A DNA stretch of 64,000 nucleotides, taken from NCBI GenBank assembly GCA_036399015.1, contig DASWNW010000025.1:61466-125465 (forward strand). The letters run 5' to 3'. Below, piece after piece: positions 26,501 through 33,411 of the stretch. Source of the DNA: QHVT01 sp036399015. Its GTDB lineage: Bacteria; Acidobacteriota; Thermoanaerobaculia; Gp7-AA8. The notes beneath the pieces were generated by a model. That model was not told the DNA's origin. It saw nothing but the letters and a program-made list of their open reading frames with translations, and did no database searches. The stretch's first letter is position 1, and each line of letters opens with the position of its first letter. A program made the position numbers and the translations under genes.

Positions 26501-26837
26501 CGCCGGTCAGGCGCGGCTCGACGACGCGCGCGGTCCTCGGCGCCGCGTCCACCAGGCGATCGATCGGCGATCGCCGCAACTGGAGCACGGCGGGAACCGA
26601 CAGCACGATCGCGACGGCCGCCGCGACCGCGCCAAGCCACGGCATCCACCGCCGCGGCCGGACGACGTTCGTGCCTTCCTCCTCCACCGCGAGCATGCCC
26701 AGAGCGACATCGTCCATGCAGAGCTGGCATTCATCGAGGTGGGCTACCACCGCGGCACGCTCCGCTTCGCTCGCGCGTCCCTCCGCGAACGCGGCGAGCG
26801 TCTCCGGGCTTGGGCAGTTGTTCGGCGCATGCGTCAT
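23574..26837 (-). CDS. Anti-sigma-type zinc finger / TM / TPR / CHAT caspase-like protease
   Basis: 1087 aa. Residues 8-39 form a zf-HC2-like anti-sigma finger (CPSPETLAAFAEG...HLDECQLC). A membrane segment follows at about 64-87 (WMPWLGAVAAAVAIVLSVPA). Residues about 140-720 are helical TPR-type repeats. The C-terminal 250 residues are a CHAT domain: the catalytic His lies in VVHVAGH (about residue 941) and the Cys in LVLAACET (about 987), both conserved. CHAT proteases cleave protein targets, including bacterial gasdermins and Csx30. The start overlaps the sigma-factor stop (ATGA) and has GGAGGAAGG upstream. A role as membrane-bound regulator of the adjacent sigma factor is inferred from the finger and the coupling. 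Confidence 0.9.
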   Translation of the reverse strand: MTHAPNNCPSPETLAAFAEGRASEAERAAVVAHLDECQLCMDDVALGMLAVEEEGTNVVRPRRWMPWLGAVAAAVAIVLSVPAVLQLRRSPIDRLVDAAPRTARVVEPRLTGGFGWAPYHGSDRSTVNHSSDPAHMKLTGAAGEVVERAQNDPSAEAQHHAGVAMLLTRNAEEATARLERAAAKAPSARAWNDLAAARYAAASGLGRPALYVQALAAADHALQLDEDLPEALFNRALILERLGLADAAREAWSRYLAVDPSSKWAEEARTHLAELRPSKQSSKFERVRPLLEEAAARGDAKALGGFLAEHAARARAFAEAEYLGRWGEAVLQKKEEEANRWLTISREIGAAMAADQNELLLRDAVRAVDDLAPPARDRIAAAHVAYRSGRIAYSRQQLGDALKELGRAAKLFTETRSPMALAARYYMAGVGQARHEPNAAAELGRVLADVDARPHYRALGAHVRWELGRAHLFDYDWTRAIAVLSQSARSFGQSRDRTSEAFVEAILAYALAAEGRGDESWHWRIQALRALSAEGDPALLAAALGGAMRAELVAGRRDAALALARIPQPVAGDAEQLVLVLDALRFQSMLEAESGSSSDALRTAQRAAALARTIDDASVRARRLADSDVAIGAATAASDPSGAIAPLTRAIDFYRRAGLPFMLPEPLLLRARCATRTGDGTAAARDIEDGMLIVERHRTRTAAAGTGILDADRALFGEAIRLALHHGDEAAAFAAAERARGAEVTLGELQQRLAGSETAVLEIALLPGELVVFAIAENDMQTARRPADAARLTALAEASLTEQGTAASSALYDELVRPVEALLARVQHVIVVPDPRLENVPFAALFDARSGAHLVERVSVAIAATSRSLQRDGGRAGTSLVTMSLPAGETAGTAALPQAREELAEIGALYPRTMGIAAGEATLSALRKALADADVVHVAGHTERQPTGGEFALLLAGPDGVGLQRASANTIAARPLPRAPLLVLAACETLRPPASAETRALSLGGAFAAAGVARVIGTLAPVGDRDARTFVRDLHRHLVAGRGAGEALRAAQLDAISRQKSDSGSYAWRSFALLTSRIDEKKGKVTS

Positions 26838-27658
26838 CGGCCTTCCTCCTGAGCAGACGGATGCATGTCTCCGTTCTTCCGTTGCAGGCCGAAATCGAGG
26901 TTCTCATCCGGAGTGCCGATCAGGTCGCCCGCGGCCGACGCGTCCACGCCCGCGGCTTCGAGCCCCGCGCGCAGCCGGGCCAGGAGCGACTCGAGGCGCC
27001 GGTACAACGGCCGCTGTTCGAGGCCGAGCGCACGGGCGATGGAGACGACCGACGCATTCCCGCTGAAACGGAGGCGGAGGAGGACCCGGTCCTCGCCCGT
27101 GAACGTGGACATGACCAGACGGACGGCGTCGTTCGCGCGCCTGCTCTGCCGCCGGGCATCGAGTGCCTCGACGAGATCCGCGGCCGTGCCTCTGCCGGCG
27201 AGCCGCTCCTCGTCCCCATCGACGACCGGGACGACCACCGGCCGCGGTACGCGCGGCGGCAGCGCGGCCGCGAGCGTCTCCAGTTCCTGCACCGTCACTT
27301 CCGGATGCTCGCGCCGCACGAGGTCCGCCGCCTCGGCGAACGAACGGCGGTCCCGCACCAGCAGGCGCTCGAACTGCACGGCAACCGCGCCGCGCCGCTG
27401 CGCGTCGGCAGACGCATACCACCGCCCCTCGGCGCGGCGCTCGTCGACCAGCAGCCGGCGCGCAACGATGGTCAGATAGGTGGGCATCGAGGAACGCCCC
27501 TCGAACTTCCTGAGGATCGCGCAGTCGTCCGCCAGCAGCGCCACCTTCACCGAGGAGCCAAAGTCCTCGGCGTCCGCTCCGGCCAGGCGCGCCTCGCGGC
27601 ACACGCGCGAGATCGCACGCTCGATCGCTCCGAGGTGCTCCTCCAGGAGGGTGCTCAT
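26834..27658 (-). CDS. ECF-like sigma-70 family factor (274 aa)
   Basis: Region 2 is recognisable at about residues 30-80 (DDCAILRKFEGRSSMPTYL then ARRLLVDERRAEGRW, the -10-recognising and core-binding part). Region 4 is near residues 190-235 (DRVLLRLRFSGNASVVSIARALGLEQ with a helix-turn-helix, then LYRRLESLLARLR). The linker is longer than in a canonical ECF factor. The ATG at 27658 is preferred, since longer readings run through the palindromic control region. It is translationally coupled to the anti-sigma/TPR/CHAT gene, so it is expected to be held by its zinc finger. Confidence 0.8.
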   Translation of the reverse strand: MSTLLEEHLGAIERAISRVCREARLAGADAEDFGSSVKVALLADDCAILRKFEGRSSMPTYLTIVARRLLVDERRAEGRWYASADAQRRGAVAVQFERLLVRDRRSFAEAADLVRREHPEVTVQELETLAAALPPRVPRPVVVPVVDGDEERLAGRGTAADLVEALDARRQSRRANDAVRLVMSTFTGEDRVLLRLRFSGNASVVSIARALGLEQRPLYRRLESLLARLRAGLEAAGVDASAAGDLIGTPDENLDFGLQRKNGDMHPSAQEEGR

Positions 27659-27675
27659 TGTGTGGTGACCCGCTG

Positions 27676-27713
27676 CATCGTCGCACATCGCGATGTTTTT
27701 ATGTGCATCGATG
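27676..27713. promoter_or_regulatory. Dyad in the sigma-factor/small-ORF divergent region
   Basis: A 13-nt inverted repeat, CATCGTCGCACAT (27676-27688) with 27701-27713, two mismatches, separated by 12 nt. Nested in it is a perfect 12-bp palindrome ACATCGCGATGT (27685-27696). Placed between the divergent sigma gene and the small ORF, it is a plausible shared operator. Confidence 0.5.
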
Positions 27714-27761
27714 GAAAAAACGCCCACGCCCCCCGTCCCTCATAGCAAGGAGAAACACACA

Positions 27762-27884
27762 GTGCCCTGCGATGCTCGAGCTGCCGATCCGGTCGTAGAG
27801 AACGATCCGCCTCCGCCGGGACTCTTGCAGAAGCTCCGGGCCCCGCGCCGACGCGAGGGCTCCCGCCGCCCAATCGCTTCATAA
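27762..27884 (+). CDS. Possible small protein (40 aa)
   Basis: A GTG at 27762 has AAGGAG nine bases upstream, nearly the same leader as the next gene (AAGGAGAAAACCATG). The peptide is MPCDARAADPVVENDPPPPG then LLQKLRAPRRREGSRRPIAS: an acidic, proline-rich half and a strongly basic tail. It ends 37 bases before the next start. Not recognised; coding status rests on the ribosome-binding site alone. Confidence 0.4.
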   Translation: MPCDARAADPVVENDPPPPGLLQKLRAPRRREGSRRPIAS

Positions 27885-27921
27885 GCCCGCCGCACGAGAG
27901 AAAGAAGAAAAGGAGAAAACC

Positions 27922-28941
27922 ATGACTACCACCACGATGATCGATTCACCGCCGGTATTCACCCAGTCCGCGAGCCCGGTCCCTTCGTTGCTGACGTCCC
28001 CGACCCCCGTCCAGCTCAATACGGTAGGTCAGAGCACCACCGATGGTTTCATGCTGGCGACGCTGCAGGAAAACGAGAACGGAGATCGCTCCTTTACCTA
28101 TGGCTTGAACGACCCGAGCAGCAATCCGAGCACGGTGCGCGCTTGTGCGTCCCAGCACTACTACGTCGATGAGGATCGGTACGTCGTGAACGCGTCATTC
28201 CTGATGCCGGCGCCGAGCGGTCTGTCATACGTGATCGGGGAGGACACCACATCCGGCTTTCCCTCCGCCACCGCGCAATTCATGGCGCTGAATCTACAAG
28301 GGATGCAGGCGTGGCAGGTGGTAGCACTGAACAATCCCACCGTTGCAACGCAGGACGGATTCGTCGTCGCGTGGGTCGACGGAAGCGGGGACGACGGCTC
28401 GCGCGGCTCCATCACGGGAGCTCAGATACTCGGCGTTGGACCGTCGATCGTCGCCGGCTCCTCACAGCACCTGTACGCGGACGGGGATGTCTTCGTGCCC
28501 TGCAACAGCTTCATGATGCCGGTCTGCAACGGCACGACGTATCAAATCAACACCACCATCACGTCCGACAACCCGGTATTCGGGGCCGCGTTCGTGCCGC
28601 TCGATCCGTCGGTGTTCCAGCTCGGCACTGTCACGGAACGAAATGCCGGCAGCATCTACCAGGCGCAAACGGACGGCTTCCTGGTCGCGTACCTTTCCGC
28701 GAACGAAGACGGGGACAGGGCCTCCGTGGACCTCTACAGCAACTCGAACCAGAACCCGGTCAGCTCCGCGCCTCTGGCTTCCACTTCGATTCATCTCTAC
28801 AGCAACGCGGACATCTACGTACCGTTTAACACCGTGACGATCCCGGTCCAGAGCGGCAACTACTACACGGCCAGTTTCACGCCGACCTCCGGCAATCCCG
28901 CCATCGCCTTGTGGTGGGTGCCGATCACGGCGACACCGTAA
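27922..28941 (+). CDS. Three-fold repeat beta-rich protein of unknown function (339 aa)
   Basis: Strong ribosome-binding site AAAAGGAGAAAACC. There is no signal peptide; residues 1-30 are a Thr/Ser/Pro-rich lead. Three repeats of about 104 residues follow, at about 30-123, 134-227 and 236-334. Each has DGF(L/M/V)xAxL (at 41, 145, 251), a GDR/GS acidic turn, a QHxYxDxDxYVPxxxFxMP segment, YxIxxxxTSxxP and FVPL/WVPI at the end. The third repeat is best preserved with the second. Repeat pattern suggests three beta-sandwich or trefoil-like units. Function unknown; placed divergently from the sigma/CHAT unit, with an intrinsic terminator just after it. Confidence 0.85.
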   Translation: MTTTTMIDSPPVFTQSASPVPSLLTSPTPVQLNTVGQSTTDGFMLATLQENENGDRSFTYGLNDPSSNPSTVRACASQHYYVDEDRYVVNASFLMPAPSGLSYVIGEDTTSGFPSATAQFMALNLQGMQAWQVVALNNPTVATQDGFVVAWVDGSGDDGSRGSITGAQILGVGPSIVAGSSQHLYADGDVFVPCNSFMMPVCNGTTYQINTTITSDNPVFGAAFVPLDPSVFQLGTVTERNAGSIYQAQTDGFLVAYLSANEDGDRASVDLYSNSNQNPVSSAPLASTSIHLYSNADIYVPFNTVTIPVQSGNYYTASFTPTSGNPAIALWWVPITATP

Positions 28942-28949
28942 GCGAGCCC

Positions 28950-28984
28950 GGGGAACACCGCCGTCCCGGCGGCGTTCCCCTTTT
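28950..28984 (+). terminator. Intrinsic terminator after the three-repeat gene
   Basis: A 14-bp stem with one mismatch (GGGGAACACCGCCG at 28950-28963 with 28967-28980), loop TCC, then TTTTC. Nine bases after the stop codon. Confidence 0.85.
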
Positions 28985-29086
28985 CAACACCTTCACCTTC
29001 AACACGAATACGAGCCATCCACGCGCTTCCGTAATCGCTTTACGAAGGCACCCGCCGCCCGGCGGTGAAAGAAAAGAGGTGATGAC

Positions 29087-30610
29087 ATGAACACCGTCCG
29101 ACTTTTCGTCCTGATTGCCGCCTGGCTGCTCATCGCCACCTGTCGCGAGCGCCCGGCGACGACCGGGTCGACCACGGGTGAAACGACCGCGTCCAAGACC
29201 ACGGGCGCGCCTGCCGCCGAACCGCTGCCCGCTGACGTCCCGCAACTCGCGCCGTGCGGCAACACCAGCCATCCCACCTTGCCCGATCGCTGGCGCGCGT
29301 CCGCGCTCATGGAGCCGTTCACCGGCGACCAGCTCGTCGTCGCGGATCTCACTTACGACTCCTCCGTCCCCGCGTACCAGGCGAAGATGTACGGCGTTCA
29401 GGGCGGCTCGGCCGACATCCTCGTCACCAGCTCGGAGAACTATCTGATCCACGACGTCAGCGAGAACATCCGCGTCTGCGTCGCCATCGGCGACCACTGG
29501 AGCGTTCCGTCCCAGGACTGGCTGAGCGCGCAGGCCGACTGCGTCGGCGAGGCTCCTCTCATCAAGACGGACGTGCAGTGGTGGAAGACGCCCGCCGATC
29601 CGACGCCGTCGACGAGCTGGTTCTGGTACGCGACGGATACGCGCATGCCGTGGCGAACGATGTTCGCGTCTCCGACGCAGAGCCCCGCGATCCTCGGCGA
29701 CTTCGCGATGTCCTTCCTCCCGACGTTCGAAGCCGTCCCGAGCACGAATCTTCCGGAGCTCGTGCAGTTCTGCCAGCAGACCGCGAAGCCGCGCGCCGGC
29801 GTGACCCGCGACGTCACCAGGCTCCTCTCCGAGAAACTGGCGCCATATGGAGAAAGCCAGCGCGTGGCGGCGATTCCGAATCTCATCCCGGGCCTGAGCT
29901 ATGCGGCGTGTGCGTCGACGCCGTTGCCGCAGTGGCCGGAGCAGCTCGAGATGACCAGCTTCATGACACCGGTGAACTTCAAGTACAACCCGTTTCCGAC
30001 GCAGGCGTACTACCAGGCCGCGGCGCCGGGACTGCGCACACGCATGTACGGGCCGCCCGACTCCGGGGAGTTCGCCCAGGATGCCTTATTGCTCGGGCCC
30101 AACGGATACATCATCGACCGGATGCTCGGCACCGCGCCGACCCAATGCCAGGTCAACGTCGTGCCCGGAACGCCGAAGACGATGTGGCCGACCGCCGACC
30201 AGTGCACGTGTGGCGCGGTCATCACCAACAACCCGGTCCTGAGTCCCGGCGAGACGACCCAGATCATGACCTGCACGATGATCGCGCCTCGAGTCTTCTG
30301 GACCTGGTACACGGCCGAAGGGCGCCCGGTCACGTTCATGGAGACCTCGTCACCCGCCGGTGAAGGCACGGGCCTCGCGCTCGCGGATTACTACGCATGG
30401 AACCCAGGCGCCGCGATTCCTCCGGGTACGTTCGATCTCGCGCCGGAGTGCACCGGCACGACGCTCCCGGCGAAGAAGAGTCCACATCCGCCGATGCATC
30501 ACGGCAGAACGAAGTCCATGGATTCGGGCGGAGACGCACCGCCGCCGCAGTGCTACACCTGCCATATGGGGCCGCCGTCGACGACGGCCACGCCGAAGAA
30601 GACGGGCTAG
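29087..30610 (+). CDS. Probable lipoprotein with C-terminal CxxCH motif (507 aa)
   Basis: The start is supported by AAGAGGTGATGAC. The N-terminus MNTVRLFVLIAAWLLIATC looks like a lipoprotein signal with Cys19, although Thr at -1 is unusual. A low-complexity Thr/Ala linker follows (residues 24-45). The body contains two sections with similar phrasing (ALMEPFTGDQLVVADLTYD...YQAKMYG at about 78-108 and EMTSFMTPVNFKYNPFPT...LRTRMYG at about 285-320), suggesting an internal duplication. Near the end lies CYTCHMG (489-495), the form of a c-type haem attachment site, in a Pro/Lys-rich tail. Function unknown. Confidence 0.75.
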   Translation: MNTVRLFVLIAAWLLIATCRERPATTGSTTGETTASKTTGAPAAEPLPADVPQLAPCGNTSHPTLPDRWRASALMEPFTGDQLVVADLTYDSSVPAYQAKMYGVQGGSADILVTSSENYLIHDVSENIRVCVAIGDHWSVPSQDWLSAQADCVGEAPLIKTDVQWWKTPADPTPSTSWFWYATDTRMPWRTMFASPTQSPAILGDFAMSFLPTFEAVPSTNLPELVQFCQQTAKPRAGVTRDVTRLLSEKLAPYGESQRVAAIPNLIPGLSYAACASTPLPQWPEQLEMTSFMTPVNFKYNPFPTQAYYQAAAPGLRTRMYGPPDSGEFAQDALLLGPNGYIIDRMLGTAPTQCQVNVVPGTPKTMWPTADQCTCGAVITNNPVLSPGETTQIMTCTMIAPRVFWTWYTAEGRPVTFMETSSPAGEGTGLALADYYAWNPGAAIPPGTFDLAPECTGTTLPAKKSPHPPMHHGRTKSMDSGGDAPPPQCYTCHMGPPSTTATPKKTG

Positions 30611-30618
30611 GCTGAGTC

Positions 30619-30649
30619 GCCGTGGGGTTCGCTATCCGAATCCCACGGC
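30619..30649. terminator. Hairpin between convergent genes
   Basis: A 13-bp stem, GCCGTGGGGTTCG with CGAATCCCACGGC (one G-U pair), loop CTATC. It lies between the lipoprotein stop and the chitinase stop. There is no T-run; a shared two-way terminator is likely. Confidence 0.65.
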
Positions 30650-30662
30650 ACGCCGCCGCCAA

Positions 30663-32186
30663 CTACTTCGTCACCGGCTGCCAGACGTCGGTGGCCACGA
30701 CCGGGTTCTGCCCCACGCTCCGTTTCTTCGAGAGATACGTGTTCCCCATGTAGCGGATCGTCGCACCGGCGGCGTACGTCTTCCCGGCGTCGAACGCATC
30801 CGCGGTCACGAAGGGGGACCAGCTCGCCGCTGCCGTCGCCGGGCTCTGGCCTCGAGCTGTTTTCCTGGCGGTGTAGGCGGAACCGTTGAAGAAGACGCGG
30901 TCGCCCTTCTTGTAGGTTCTGGAACCGTCGTATGCAGGCGCCGTGTACAGCTTCTTCCAGAGCGAGGGGCTGGCCGTGGGAGAGAGGTCGTCCACGCTGA
31001 GGACCGGATCCTGGACCGCACGGTAAACGGCGCCGGCGAACCAGATCTCGTCGCCGCCGCAGTAATAGTCGTGAGCCGACCATTCTTCCACGACCTCGAG
31101 CTGCTTGAACGCGGAACGGCTCGCGCCCGGCTCGGCGGTGGCCGGCGCGGCGGATGACTGGGCGAGCCAGAGGTTCCCTTCGTGCTGGACGACCGTGCCT
31201 GCCGGATAGCTCGTGTTCGGCTGCCACTCGTCGAAGTCATCCCACATGCGAGCCGTTTCCGTCGCGGCAAGCAGGAGGGAAATGCTGTCGGTTCGATCCT
31301 GTCCGAGCTGCCAGGCGGTGATGCCGCCCAGCTTCTCGGTCATCGCGAAGCGGGTGAGCTCGCCCGTGGTGCGCATCCCGTTGAGCGCGTACATCCCCAC
31401 GCGATCCCCGCACGGGGTGGCCTGTGTCGCCGGGACGGACCCCAGGAGCTGGCGGTAGGCAACAGCCGGCCCTCCGTCGTCGGGGATGCCGAAAAAGGCG
31501 AGACCGAGCCGCAGCTTGCTCTCGGGCAGGTTCCACGGCGGATTGGTCCAGCCGTCGATGGCGCTGTTTCGGTCGCCGAGGTACGCCATGACCATGAAGT
31601 AGTCGACGAACGGAAGGACGTCCGGCGTCAACCGGTCGGAGGCGTCCTCCTTGCCGGAATCGTCATACACGGCGATGCTCAGGAGCCTGCTCCCGATGGC
31701 CTCCCGCAGTGCCTTGATGAACAGCGTGTAGTTGCCGAGGGAGGCCGGCTGGGGGAACTCCCAGTCGACGTCGACGCCGTCGAGACCGTTCGTGGCGAGG
31801 ATCGCGGCCACCTGACCGGCGAACTGCTGCCGGCAGTCTTCGCTGGACGCAATCGACTCGAGACGCTGGTTTGCGGTTGCGTTCCCGCCGCCGCCGATCG
31901 CAAACGTCACCGTGATCCTGCGTCCGTTTGCCTCTTGCTGTCTTGCGCTGCGAACGATTTCCTGGACCGCGGGAAACGCCACCTCCGAGTATCCGCGGCA
32001 GCCGTCCACCGGATTGAGGAACGCCAGGACCAGCCCGTCGATGCGGTCGTACGGAATGCTCCCGGCGGGGGTGTCGACGTCGGCGTACACGGCGACCTCG
32101 AACCCACTGGCCGCCGGCCGGGCGCCGCGCGCCTCCTGCAGCGGCAGAAAGAACAGCAGCACAACGGACGCAAAGGCGGCTCTCAT
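30663..32186 (-). CDS. Secreted GH18 chitinase with C-terminal carbohydrate-binding modules
   Basis: Hydrolyses beta-1,4-GlcNAc polymers. A signal peptide is at residues 1-20 (MRAAFASVVLLFFLPLQEARG). The GH18 barrel follows with the catalytic motif DGVDVDWEF (DxxDxDxE, acid Glu about residue 143), an SxGG-like FAIGGGG, and a closing WQLGQD. The last 190 residues hold three to four aromatic modules of CBM5/12 type (YPAGTVVQHEGNLWLAQ, GDEIWFAGAVYRA, YKKGDRVFFNGSAYTA, YAAGATIRYMGNTYLS). The ATG at 32186 is chosen: a GTG at 32216 lies upstream of a likely -10 element. Confidence 0.9.
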   Translation of the reverse strand: MRAAFASVVLLFFLPLQEARGARPAASGFEVAVYADVDTPAGSIPYDRIDGLVLAFLNPVDGCRGYSEVAFPAVQEIVRSARQQEANGRRITVTFAIGGGGNATANQRLESIASSEDCRQQFAGQVAAILATNGLDGVDVDWEFPQPASLGNYTLFIKALREAIGSRLLSIAVYDDSGKEDASDRLTPDVLPFVDYFMVMAYLGDRNSAIDGWTNPPWNLPESKLRLGLAFFGIPDDGGPAVAYRQLLGSVPATQATPCGDRVGMYALNGMRTTGELTRFAMTEKLGGITAWQLGQDRTDSISLLLAATETARMWDDFDEWQPNTSYPAGTVVQHEGNLWLAQSSAAPATAEPGASRSAFKQLEVVEEWSAHDYYCGGDEIWFAGAVYRAVQDPVLSVDDLSPTASPSLWKKLYTAPAYDGSRTYKKGDRVFFNGSAYTARKTARGQSPATAAASWSPFVTADAFDAGKTYAAGATIRYMGNTYLSKKRSVGQNPVVATDVWQPVTK

Positions 32187-32207
32187 GGTGTCGACGGCGT
32201 GCCCACC

Positions 32208-32213
32208 GTTATA
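32208..32213 (-). promoter_or_regulatory. Candidate -10 element of the chitinase gene
   Basis: TATAAC on the minus strand, 21 bases before the chosen start codon. The 94-nt spacer to rodA also holds two near-identical 11-mers, CACCGACGGAG (32246-32256) and CACCGGCGGAG (32269-32279), and a GCCGGC-CGT-GCCGGC hairpin (32291-32305) that may end the rod-shape operon. Confidence 0.35.
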
Positions 32214-32310
32214 CACCCCGGGCTCCGGGGCGTCGCGGCAGAACGCACCGACGGAGTGCCCCTACGTGCACCGGCGGAGCAACCAGCGCTGCCGGCCGTG
32301 CCGGCCCGGC

Positions 32311-33411
32311 CTAGGCGTTCACGAACCTGCGCATGTCCACGTTCGCGATCAGCCCGATGGCCATGAAGAACATCATGGTCGACGAGCCGCCGTACGAGAT
32401 CAGCGGCAGGGGAATGCCGGTCGTCGGCAGGATCCCGATCTGCATCGATACGTTGATCAGCACGTGGAAGACCACGAATGCGATCAGGCAGATGATCAGG
32501 AACGTGCCTCCTCGGTCACGCGCATGCTTGGCGAACGTCAGCGCCTGGAACACTAGATAGAGGTAGAGCCCGAGCACGACGATCACGCCGACGAAGCCCC
32601 ACTCCTCGCCGAGAACGGCGAAGATGAAGTCGGTGTGGTGTTCCGGGACGAAGCCGAACTTGCCCTGCGTCCCGTGGCGGAAGCCCTTGCCGTGGATGCC
32701 GCCGGAGCCGATGGCGATCTTCGCCTGCGTGACCTGGTAACCCGACCCGAGCGGGTCGCGCTCCGGGTTGAGGAAGATCATCACGCGCTCCTTCTGGTAC
32801 GGCTTGAGGAACATCGTCCAGCCGACCGGTAGCGCGATGAGGACTACGAGGATCATCGCCGCCCAGATGCGGGGGCGGATGCCGCCGAAGAACATCGCCA
32901 CGGCGATGAGCGGGAAGAACGAGGCCGCGGTGCCGAAGTCGGGCTGGATGATGATCAGCCCCACCGGCACGCCGATGATGGCCATCGCGGTCATGAACGA
33001 GCGGAAGTCGAGGTAGGCGCGGTCGTTCGAGTCGAAGAAGCGCGCCAGCATCAGCGCCGTGAAGATCTTCATGAACTCCGACGGCTGGAACTGGAAGCCG
33101 CCTATCTTGATCCATGACTTCACGTTGGCGGTGAGCTGCCCCCACAGCAGGAGGTAGATCAGCAGGATGATGCCGATGCCGTAGAGGATCGGCGCCACGT
33201 CGAAGAGCACGTGGTAGTCGACCATCAGGATCATCACCACGAGCGCGAGCCCGATGCAGACCCAGATGATCTGGCGCTTGAACGTCCCCAGGTCCGGCTC
33301 GTTGAAGAACGTGGCGCTGTAGACGAGCAGGCAGCCGATCATCGCCAGCACGATGGCCGTGCCGAGGAAGTTGAGATCGACTCTCGGGGTGGTACGGTCG
33401 CCGAAGATCAT
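32311..33411 (-). CDS. rodA: Rod-shape lipid II polymerase RodA
   Basis: SEDS glycosyltransferase of the elongasome, partner of PBP2. The 366-aa product has about ten membrane segments, the IKIGGFQFQPSEFMKI motif with its key region, RDPLGSGYQVTQAKIAIGSGG, and LPTTGIPLPLISYGGSS. The ATG overlaps the mrdA stop (ATGA), and the gene lies last in mreBCD-mrdA-rodA, which separates it from FtsW. Confidence 0.95.
   Translation of the reverse strand: MIFGDRTTPRVDLNFLGTAIVLAMIGCLLVYSATFFNEPDLGTFKRQIIWVCIGLALVVMILMVDYHVLFDVAPILYGIGIILLIYLLLWGQLTANVKSWIKIGGFQFQPSEFMKIFTALMLARFFDSNDRAYLDFRSFMTAMAIIGVPVGLIIIQPDFGTAASFFPLIAVAMFFGGIRPRIWAAMILVVLIALPVGWTMFLKPYQKERVMIFLNPERDPLGSGYQVTQAKIAIGSGGIHGKGFRHGTQGKFGFVPEHHTDFIFAVLGEEWGFVGVIVVLGLYLYLVFQALTFAKHARDRGGTFLIICLIAFVVFHVLINVSMQIGILPTTGIPLPLISYGGSSTMMFFMAIGLIANVDMRRFVNA

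Noticed and set aside
23727..26852. 1041-codon plus-strand frame opposite the CHAT gene
   Set aside because: Arg/His/Ala-rich shadow without domains; the minus strand carries zinc-finger, TPR and CHAT motifs.
23574..27658. Complete type III-E CRISPR system
   Set aside because: No gRAMP effector, Csx30/31-like sequence that I recognise, or repeat array is present; only the protease-sigma arrangement is similar.
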